From Gammaproteobacteria bacterium (lineage in GTDB: Bacteria > Pseudomonadota > Gammaproteobacteria > Arenicellales > Poriferihabitantaceae): 7,039 nucleotides of DNA. The notes below the pieces were generated by a model. The model made no database searches. It saw only the letters and a program-made list of their open reading frames with translations, and was not told the origin of the DNA. Every line of letters starts with the position of its first letter. Positions within the stretch are counted from its first letter, which is position 1. Position numbers and translations under genes: made by a program. Below are positions 1-5,588 of the stretch, in pieces. The DNA is taken from contig JAHRAW010000095.1 in the NCBI GenBank assembly GCA_020027415.1, positions 1 to 7,039 of the forward strand, read 5' to 3'.

Positions 1-2346
1 GCCGCGCACGCCCACCACCTGCTGCCCACGCAAACCTTGAACTGCGGCGAAAGTTTCCCCTGCGCCGAGGCGATTAAGCCGCGGGTGAGTTTCTGGGTGG
101 CGGTGTTTCGCAACTGGGATAAAAAAACCGCCATTCTGCACGACCCAAACGCGCCCGAACGCGTGTATGCAGTGTTCAACAGCGGCAACGGTTGTCATCA
201 TTCGGCGCGCACAAAAATCGCGCGCCAGCGCACCCAAATTCAGCGCCACTTACGCGCCATCGCCGACAAAATGGAGTCCGGACGTAAACTGAGCAACCGC
301 CACGAACGACATTTAGCGGCCTTGTTCGTAGGCGAAACGCCGCGCCAAATTCGCGCGGCGGGGCGCAATATCCGTTGCCAAGGCGGCGTGCGCGACAGTT
401 TCGTGCAGGGGTTGCAGCGGTTTAACCACTATCGCCCGATGGTGGACAAAATCCTCAAAGAAAACAATCTGCCGCCGGATATTCGCTATTTGCCGTTTGT
501 CGAGTCGTCGTATAACCCAGCCGCTTATTCCCGCGCCGGCGCCGCCGGAATTTGGCAGATCATGCCCCGAACCGCGCGCGTGCTGGGCTTGGAACTAAAC
601 GACACCGTGGACGAACGCTTTGACCCCGAAGCCGCCACCCGCGCGGCGGCGGAGTATCTCAAGCGCGCTGAACGCAGGCTGAGCGCCACCGCCAAACAAA
701 GCAACCCCGCCATTACACAAGCGCAACTCAACCCGTTCATCATCACTTCCTATAACTACGGAGTGAACGGCATGCAGCGCGCCATTCGGCGCGTGGCGCC
801 GGACTTTATGGCGGTATTGGAACGCCATCAATCGCCGCGCTTTCAGACCGCAGTGAAAAACTTCTACGCCAGTTTTCTCGCGGCGCGGCATGTCGCGGTC
901 AACGCCGAACGGTATTTTGGCGCGGTGGCAAGAAAAACGCCCGCGCCGCCGCAACCCGAGGTCGTGGTGTTGCCGCAGCCGATTGCCATCGCCAGCGTGA
1001 AAGCGGTGTTTGGTTTGCGTGAAGCCGAGTTGCGCCCGCTGAACCGCACCCTGACGCGATATGTTTGGAACGGGTTGCGCTTGATTCCAGCCGGCTACCG
1101 CCTGCGGTTACCCCGGCAAAAAGACCGCTGGCGCAATGAGTTAACCAAACTCGCCGCGCTGCGCCCGGATAAGGTGATTGCCGGCGGCGACCACTACACG
1201 GTGCGGCGCGGTGACACCTTGTGCGGCATCGCCCGGGCGGTCAAAGTGAATTGTAGCGCGCTGCTGCGCGTGAACCGAATCGGCAACGCGGATATCATTC
1301 GCGTTGGGCAACGGCTGGTGATTCCGCGTCCGGTGTCGGCGACCTTGGCGGCCGCGCCGCCGCCAACCTACCGCGTGCGAAGCGGGGATACCGCGTGCGG
1401 CATCGCGGCGCGTTTCGGGGTTAGTTGTCGCGCTTTGATAGGGCAAAATCGGTTGGGGCGCATGGCGAAAATTGATCCCGGGCAAATCCTATCCCTTGCC
1501 GCCGCCGAGTTGGTTAGCCGACCGCCGCGCGGGCTCAACGCAGATTATCAGTATATCGTGCGCCGCGGCGACAGCCCTTGTTGGGTCGCGCAGCGGTTTT
1601 CGGTGCGCTGCAATGAACTGCGGCGCCTCAACCAACTCAGTCGCAATGCGATTATCCACCCCGGGCAAAAACTGAAAATTCCGGGCTGGGAAGCGCCGGA
1701 TACCAGCCACACCGCGCAGGTACTTGCCCAAGTCGGCGCGGCGAAACCGAAGCCGCCGCCATCCGCCGCCGCGGACAATTCCCCACGCGCCACTGCGCAA
1801 CTTCCGTCTCCGCAACTTCCGCCGCCTCCGGATCGCGTCGCGCCGGTGTTGCTCAGCGGCGATATGCATGCGTTGCGCAACTTGTTGGATACGCTGCCGC
1901 ACTTGGGCATCCGCGTGACCACGCGCGCCGGGCAGCCGGTTTATACGGTGCGCGTAGAAGCGGACGAAACTTTGGGGCATTTCGCCGACTGGTTGGGCAT
2001 CGGCAGTTTGCGCGCTTTGCGCGAGTTGAACCAGTTGCGCGGACGGCAATTTATCCACATCGGTCGGCAGTTGCAGTTGCCGGTCCAAGACGCCGACATG
2101 GTGGAGCGGTTTGAACAAAAGCGAACCGATTATCACCAAGTGCTGAGCGAATCGCTTAAAGAACACTATGATTTGGTCGGCAGCGAAGCCTATACCGTGA
2201 AACGAGGCGATTCGTTGTGGTTATTATCCCGGCAACTGGGCTTTCCAGTATGGCTGTTGTATCGGCTCAACCCGACGTTGCGCGATGCGCACTTGACGCC
2301 CGGGCAACAAATCGCTTTGCCGAAACTCAAAGCAAAAACCGCGTGA
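1..2346 (+). CDS. MltD-like lytic transglycosylase with five LysM domains (5' partial)
   Basis: This enzyme cleaves the glycan strands of peptidoglycan in the periplasm or at the cell surface, and its LysM units hold it on the wall. The frame is open from base 1, so the start and probably a signal peptide lie upstream; the TTG at 37 is only the first possible start codon inside the window. Numbering from that TTG, residues 16-120 match the N-terminal region I know from this family (VSFWVAVF, ILHDP, ERVYAVF). The SLT catalytic domain spans about 130-290, with catalytic Glu156 in the motif FVESSYNPAAYSRAGAAGIW, followed by QIMPRTA and the ITSYNYGVNGM motif. Residues 324-359 look like a worn LysM-type unit, and clear LysM units follow at 387-430, 444-487, 505-549, 636-682 and 719-762. 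A Pro/Ala-rich linker (about 569-600) separates the third from the fourth. It is longer than E. coli MltD (about 450 residues, two LysM). The family call is firm; the exact substrate preference is not. Confidence 0.93.
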   Translation, partial: AAHAHHLLPTQTLNCGESFPCAEAIKPRVSFWVAVFRNWDKKTAILHDPNAPERVYAVFNSGNGCHHSARTKIARQRTQIQRHLRAIADKMESGRKLSNRHERHLAALFVGETPRQIRAAGRNIRCQGGVRDSFVQGLQRFNHYRPMVDKILKENNLPPDIRYLPFVESSYNPAAYSRAGAAGIWQIMPRTARVLGLELNDTVDERFDPEAATRAAAEYLKRAERRLSATAKQSNPAITQAQLNPFIITSYNYGVNGMQRAIRRVAPDFMAVLERHQSPRFQTAVKNFYASFLAARHVAVNAERYFGAVARKTPAPPQPEVVVLPQPIAIASVKAVFGLREAELRPLNRTLTRYVWNGLRLIPAGYRLRLPRQKDRWRNELTKLAALRPDKVIAGGDHYTVRRGDTLCGIARAVKVNCSALLRVNRIGNADIIRVGQRLVIPRPVSATLAAAPPPTYRVRSGDTACGIAARFGVSCRALIGQNRLGRMAKIDPGQILSLAAAELVSRPPRGLNADYQYIVRRGDSPCWVAQRFSVRCNELRRLNQLSRNAIIHPGQKLKIPGWEAPDTSHTAQVLAQVGAAKPKPPPSAAADNSPRATAQLPSPQLPPPPDRVAPVLLSGDMHALRNLLDTLPHLGIRVTTRAGQPVYTVRVEADETLGHFADWLGIGSLRALRELNQLRGRQFIHIGRQLQLPVQDADMVERFEQKRTDYHQVLSESLKEHYDLVGSEAYTVKRGDSLWLLSRQLGFPVWLLYRLNPTLRDAHLTPGQQIALPKLKAKTA
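1195..2322 (+). repeat. Five LysM repeats within the lytic transglycosylase
   Basis: The DNA encodes five LysM units of about 44-47 residues. Each follows the pattern Y-x-V-(x)RxGD...IA...N...I..GQ.L.IP, although the fourth is divergent. The first three (bases 1195-1326, 1366-1497 and 1549-1683) each carry two cysteines exactly ten residues apart: C396/C406, C454/C464 and C515/C525. The first of each pair directly follows the GDT/GDS motif. The fourth (1942-2082) has EADETLGHFADWLGI in place of the RxGD start and no cysteines. The fifth (2191-2322) has the standard VKRGDSLWLLSRQLGF core and also no cysteines. LysM units bind N-acetylglucosamine-containing glycans. A disulphide within each of the first three is an inference from the constant spacing and the expected export. 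Confidence 0.9.
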
Positions 2347-2355
2347 CGTGCGCCG

Positions 2356-3531
2356 CTATTTTTTGACGGCGGGCTTGGTGGTTGCTACGGTTGTTGTTGC
2401 AGTTGCGGTTGATTGTCGTTTCGCCTGCCGTGCGGCGCAGGTTTTGCGCTTGACATAGGCGTTGCGCGCAATGTCAATGTCCTCCAAATAATACTGCAAC
2501 TCAGCCACGGTCAGCGCCTGCGGACCATCCACCAACGCGCGCGCCGGCTGCGGATGAAAATCCACCAATACCATGTTGGCGCCGGCGATGATGCCCTGCG
2601 CGGTGGCGTGGCACAAATCCAATATCCCATCCGGCGCGCGTTCGCGGGTGCCGACCGAGTGCGACGGGTCAATGCACACCGGCATATGCGTCATGCGTTT
2701 CAGCACCGGCACATGGCTGAAATCAACAAAATTGCGATGCGGTTCGCCGAGGTTGGTTTTCATGCCGCGCAAGCAGAAAATCACTTGGTGATTGCCTTCG
2801 CTGGCGAGGTATTCGGCGGCGTTCAGCGATTCATCCAAAGTGATGCCGAAGCCGCGCTTGAGCAAGATTGGGTGCTTATGCTGCCGCCCGCAGGCTTTAA
2901 GCAATTCAAAATTCTGGGTGTTGCGCGTGCCCACTTGCAACATCACCCCGGTGGGATGCCCGGCTTGGGTTAGGGCGTGGTTGATTTCTTCAATATGCGC
3001 GTCGTGAGTGATTTCCATGGCGATTACCTTAATGCCGTATTTGCCCGCCAGTTCAAAAACCCACGGCAGGCACTTGGCGCCATACCCTTGAAACGAATAC
3101 GGATTGGTTCTGGGTTTGTAGGCGCCCATGCGCGTGCATTGCAGTCCGGCTTCGGCGACCGCTTTCATCATCTGCTCAACATGCTCAATGGTGTCCACCG
3201 CGCACGGCCCGGCGAAAATGTTGAGGTTGTTCTGATTGAAAGTGACGCCGTTATAGGTGAAGCCGGCGCCGCGCGAATCCTCGACATGGCGTCCCACCAC
3301 TGCATACGGACGCGATACCTTGACCACATGGCTGACCCCGGGCAGGCTTTCAATCTGGGCGCGGTCCAACTTTGAGGTGTCGCCTAACAGATAAATTTCG
3401 GTAAGCACCTGCTGCGCGCCGACCACTTGGTGCAGTTTGGGCGTGATCGCCGGGGTGGCGCGAAAATATTCAAGTATGTTGGCGGTTTCGGGCGCATCTT
3501 CGCCCAGTTGCGGCTGCAGGATGATGATCAT
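2356..3531 (-). CDS. aroF: 3-deoxy-7-phosphoheptulonate (DAHP) synthase, type I-beta with N-terminal ferredoxin-like domain
   Basis: The enzyme condenses phosphoenolpyruvate and erythrose 4-phosphate to DAHP, the entry step of the shikimate pathway in the cytoplasm. Residues 1-75 form the ferredoxin-like regulatory domain (MIIILQP start, GVSHVVKVSRPY at its end). The barrel follows: metal ligand Cys110 in AGPCAVD, substrate-binding GAYKPRTNPYSFQG (136-149), QVGTRNTQNFELLK (199-212), LLKRG with Lys225, IDPSHSVGTR with His291, and Asp335 in ALVDGPQAL. Two positions differ from the usual form: CERG is CLRG (253-256), and the metal-ligand Glu of the MVEVHP-type motif is Asp324 (VLVDFHP). Residues 361-391 are a basic Lys/Thr/Ala tail beyond the barrel. 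The ATG at 3531 fits the normal family N-terminus, but no Shine-Dalgarno precedes it. It lies 106 bases downstream of the rhodanese on the same strand, so co-transcription is possible. A related aldolase with changed specificity cannot be excluded. Confidence 0.93.
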   Translation of the reverse strand: MIIILQPQLGEDAPETANILEYFRATPAITPKLHQVVGAQQVLTEIYLLGDTSKLDRAQIESLPGVSHVVKVSRPYAVVGRHVEDSRGAGFTYNGVTFNQNNLNIFAGPCAVDTIEHVEQMMKAVAEAGLQCTRMGAYKPRTNPYSFQGYGAKCLPWVFELAGKYGIKVIAMEITHDAHIEEINHALTQAGHPTGVMLQVGTRNTQNFELLKACGRQHKHPILLKRGFGITLDESLNAAEYLASEGNHQVIFCLRGMKTNLGEPHRNFVDFSHVPVLKRMTHMPVCIDPSHSVGTRERAPDGILDLCHATAQGIIAGANMVLVDFHPQPARALVDGPQALTVAELQYYLEDIDIARNAYVKRKTCAARQAKRQSTATATTTVATTKPAVKK

Positions 3532-3637
3532 AGCGGCGGCGTATGGAGAAAGCGGAAATAGGGAAGGGAGTCGAGCGGTAGCATAGGGGCGTTAGGCAAG
3601 CATCGGCTTTTGGCTTGCGGTAAGGCTACCGCCGAAG
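3532..3637. other. Intergenic gap with a short inverted repeat (3617-3632)
   Basis: This 106-base gap lies between the rhodanese stop and the DAHP synthase start, both on the minus strand. It holds a perfect six-base inverted repeat with a four-base loop, GCGGTA-AGGC-TACCGC, at 3617-3632, five bases past the rhodanese stop. No T-run follows it in the direction of transcription, so it is not a convincing intrinsic terminator; it could be an mRNA end-stabilising hairpin or chance. I found no good sigma70 promoter for the DAHP synthase here. Its leader is pyrimidine-rich just before the ATG and has no Shine-Dalgarno. Confidence 0.35.
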
Positions 3638-4537
3638 TCAAGCAATCGGCAGGTCGGGGTTATTGCCCCATTCCGCCCACGCCCCGGCATAGCCGCGGAT
3701 TTTATCAAAGCCGAGATACCGTAGCATAACAAAAGTATGCGAGGAGCGATGATGGGTTTGGCAATACACGATGATTTCCTTGTCGCGCTCAATGCCAAGT
3801 TGCGCCAACATCTTGCGCAAGGCGGCGGCCGGCTTGAAGCGCAACTGGTTGTGGCGGGCAATGGTATCCAGCCAGTTCAGATTGACCGCGCCGGGGATTC
3901 TGCCATTGCGCAGCGAAGGCGATTTCAGCCCGTTATATTCCTCCGCCGACCGCGCATCCAACAGCATGATTCGCTCATCGGCGAGCGCCGCCAATACATA
4001 ATCTTGGTCGGCCAGCACCGCGCATTGAATTGCCGTTGCGCCGCGCTCTCGTTCTGGTTGTTCCCGCTCCCGCGCTATGGGAAAGTAGTTGCCGGGCGGC
4101 GTATCCGTTGCGGGCGGTTGCGCCGCGCGCTCCGCCCACGACTCTGCCTCCGTGGCTTGTCGGTCGTTGCACCACGCCCCGATACCGCCGTTCAGCAACG
4201 AAGCATGTGGATGTCCAAGCACTTCCAAGGTCCATAACAAGCGGCCGGCGTTGCCGTTGCCTTGGTCGTCATAAGCGACTACATGCTGGTCGGCGCGCAA
4301 GCCGCAGGCGTGCAACACGGATTGCAGTTTCGCCGGCGGCGGCAACAGCCCCGGCGCCGGCGGTTGCCCGCATATCAAACTGCGATAATCCAGATGCACC
4401 GCGCCCGGCACATGTTGCTGCGCGTAGGTTTGCCGAGCGCCCACATCCACGATGAGCAAGTTCTCGTTCGGCAACAACGCCGCAAGTTGCAGCGGCTCTA
4501 ACAAATAGGGAATGGCGGCGGCGGGATGGGTTGACAT
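3638..4537 (-). CDS. rhdA: Two-domain rhodanese (thiosulfate sulfurtransferase), RhdA-like
   Basis: The protein moves a sulfane sulfur from a donor such as thiosulfate onto an acceptor through a cysteine persulfide; it has no signal peptide and should be cytoplasmic. It has two rhodanese domains. The N-terminal one (about 10-125) has LLIVDVG, HVPGAVHLD and LLNGGIGAW, but carries Asp (VVAYDDQGNG, 86-95) where the active-site Cys would be, as is normal for the inactive half. The C-terminal one (about 170-297) has LLDARSAEEYNG, GRIPGAVNLNW, the active loop CQTHHRSS with Cys259, and GYAGAWAEWGN. CQTHHRS is the loop of Azotobacter vinelandii RhdA rather than the CRxGxR type loops of other rhodaneses. 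At 299 residues it is longer than RhdA (271), mainly through an Arg/Glu-rich stretch in the interdomain linker (about 150-172). The ATG at 4537 has no Shine-Dalgarno. The physiological acceptor cannot be read from sequence, and the neighbours give no clue. Confidence 0.93.
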   Translation of the reverse strand: MSTHPAAAIPYLLEPLQLAALLPNENLLIVDVGARQTYAQQHVPGAVHLDYRSLICGQPPAPGLLPPPAKLQSVLHACGLRADQHVVAYDDQGNGNAGRLLWTLEVLGHPHASLLNGGIGAWCNDRQATEAESWAERAAQPPATDTPPGNYFPIAREREQPERERGATAIQCAVLADQDYVLAALADERIMLLDARSAEEYNGLKSPSLRNGRIPGAVNLNWLDTIARHNQLRFKPAAALRKMLAQLGIERDKEIIVYCQTHHRSSHTFVMLRYLGFDKIRGYAGAWAEWGNNPDLPIA

Positions 4538-4559
4538 GATATCTATGAATCGGTAGATT
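4531..4559 (+). promoter_or_regulatory. Predicted sigma70 promoter for pyrF
   Basis: A perfect -35 hexamer TTGACA at 4531-4536 is followed, after the ideal 17-base spacer, by TAGATT at 4554-4559, a four-of-six match to TATAAT. Transcription would begin near 4566, giving a leader of about 67 bases before the pyrF ATG. The -35 box lies over codons 1-3 of the rhodanese gene on the opposite strand, so the two divergent genes share control DNA. The call rests on motif matching alone. Confidence 0.6.
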
Positions 4560-4632
4560 AGGGCTTCGGCTTAGCGCATTGAGTCGGGCGCGCAACTATG
4601 CTCCTCATGGGGAGATTGACTGAGAAAATTGA

Positions 4633-5583
4633 ATGAGAAAATTTGTTGATTTTCTTGCCAAAAGTCAAGCACAACAAGGTTCGTTATTATGCGTTGGCTT
4701 GGATCCAGATGTGGAAAAATTGCCGCCCGCCATGCGCGCGCATCGCACCCCGCTGTTCGCCTTCAGCCGCGAAATCATTGAAGCCACCGCCCAATGGGCA
4801 TGCGCCTTTAAGCCGCAAATCGCCTACTACGCGGCGCTCGGCGCGGAACATCAACTGCAACAAACCATCGCTTATATCAAGCAACACCACCCGCATATTC
4901 CGGTGATTTTAGATGCCAAGCGCGGCGATATCGGCGCCACCGCGAAAATGTATGCGCGCGAAGCGTTTGAACGCTACCAAGCGGATGCGGTAACCGTCAA
5001 TCCCTATCTGGGCGGTGATGCGTTGGCGCCGTTTTTGGAATATCGCGACCATAGCGGGGCGGATAAGGGCGTGTTTATCTTGTGCCGCACCTCCAACCCC
5101 GGCAGCGGTAGCATCCAGCAACTCCACAGCCGCGCGCCCACGCCCGTTGCCGCCGCGCCGCTCGGTGTCAGCGATGGAGCGGCGGAGCCTCAACTATTCT
5201 CCGGCGGCCGGTCGGTGGCGCACCAAGTCGCTACCTACGCCGCCGAGCAATGGAATGATAACGGCAATGTCGGATTAGTCGTGGGGGCGACTTGGTGCCG
5301 AGAGATTGCCGCGATACGCAAACGGGTCGGCGATATGCCGCTGTTGGTGCCCGGCGTCGGCGCGCAAGGAGGCGATTTGCAGGCGGTGCTTGCCGCCGGT
5401 TTGACCGCGCCGCGCGCCGGCTTGCTTATCAATGTCTCCCGCGCCATTCTTTATGCCGGCAATGGGCGAGATTTTGCCGCCGCCGCGGCGACCGCCGCCG
5501 AAGGTTTCTGCGAACAAATCCAACAATTTCGCCGTCGCCAGCCCACTCAGCCGGCAAAGCCGCCGCAGGCAACGGCAACGTAG
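4633..5583 (+). CDS. pyrF: Orotidine 5'-phosphate decarboxylase, type 2 subfamily
   Basis: PyrF removes CO2 from orotidine 5'-phosphate to make UMP, the last step of de novo pyrimidine synthesis, in the cytoplasm. The (beta/alpha)8 barrel shows CVGLDPD (20-26), the phosphate-side lysine in FKPQ (Lys60), the catalytic array DAKRGDIG (Asp94, Lys96, Asp99), NPYLGGDAL (123-131), CRTSNPGSG (151-159), GLVVGAT (214-220), VPGVGAQGGD (239-248) and NVSRAIL (267-273). The overall form is the type 2 family found in Mycobacterium and Myxococcus, not the shorter E. coli type. At 316 residues it exceeds the usual 270-285: about 25 extra residues, rich in Ala, Pro and Ser, sit at about 164-190, and a Pro/Gln/Thr tail follows residue 300. 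The ATG at 4633 is preceded directly by an in-frame TGA (4630-4632), so no longer start exists. A GGGGAG at 4609-4614 is too far upstream to be a normal ribosome binding site. Confidence 0.94.
   Translation: MRKFVDFLAKSQAQQGSLLCVGLDPDVEKLPPAMRAHRTPLFAFSREIIEATAQWACAFKPQIAYYAALGAEHQLQQTIAYIKQHHPHIPVILDAKRGDIGATAKMYAREAFERYQADAVTVNPYLGGDALAPFLEYRDHSGADKGVFILCRTSNPGSGSIQQLHSRAPTPVAAAPLGVSDGAAEPQLFSGGRSVAHQVATYAAEQWNDNGNVGLVVGATWCREIAAIRKRVGDMPLLVPGVGAQGGDLQAVLAAGLTAPRAGLLINVSRAILYAGNGRDFAAAAATAAEGFCEQIQQFRRRQPTQPAKPPQATAT
5156..5184. repeat. Inverted repeat inside the PyrF extra segment
   Basis: CGCCGCTC at 5156-5163 and its exact complement GAGCGGCG at 5177-5184 flank a 13-base loop. The repeat lies in the part of pyrF (5122-5202) that encodes residues absent from the usual family members. 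In DNA this GC-rich an eight-base repeat can arise by chance, so a small palindromic insertion is only a possibility. Confidence 0.45.
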
Positions 5584-5588
5584 CAAGT

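Noticed and set aside
1489..2166. Long open frame on the minus strand within the lytic transglycosylase gene
   Set aside because: Its product is Arg/Gln-rich with no recognisable domain and lies fully opposite a confidently assigned LysM-coding region. Long antisense frames are expected in GC-rich coding DNA.
2351..2371. Possible bidirectional terminator between the lytic transglycosylase and DAHP synthase (CGCCG...CGGCG around a T-run)
   Set aside because: The stem is only five bases with an 11-base loop, and the T-run lies in the loop rather than after the stem. It is explained by the Lys-Lys codons at the DAHP synthase C-terminus.
2380..2415. Short tandem GTTGC-like repeat
   Set aside because: It is the codon-level echo of the Thr/Ala-rich C-terminal tail of the DAHP synthase and not an independent DNA repeat.
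2413..2973. 186-codon plus-strand frame opposite the DAHP synthase
   Set aside because: It shows no domain and a low-complexity His/Arg/Gln-rich composition typical of the complement of real codons.
3617..3632. Intrinsic terminator for the rhodanese
   Set aside because: The six-base stem is real, but no T-run follows in the transcription direction. It is kept only as an intergenic hairpin note.
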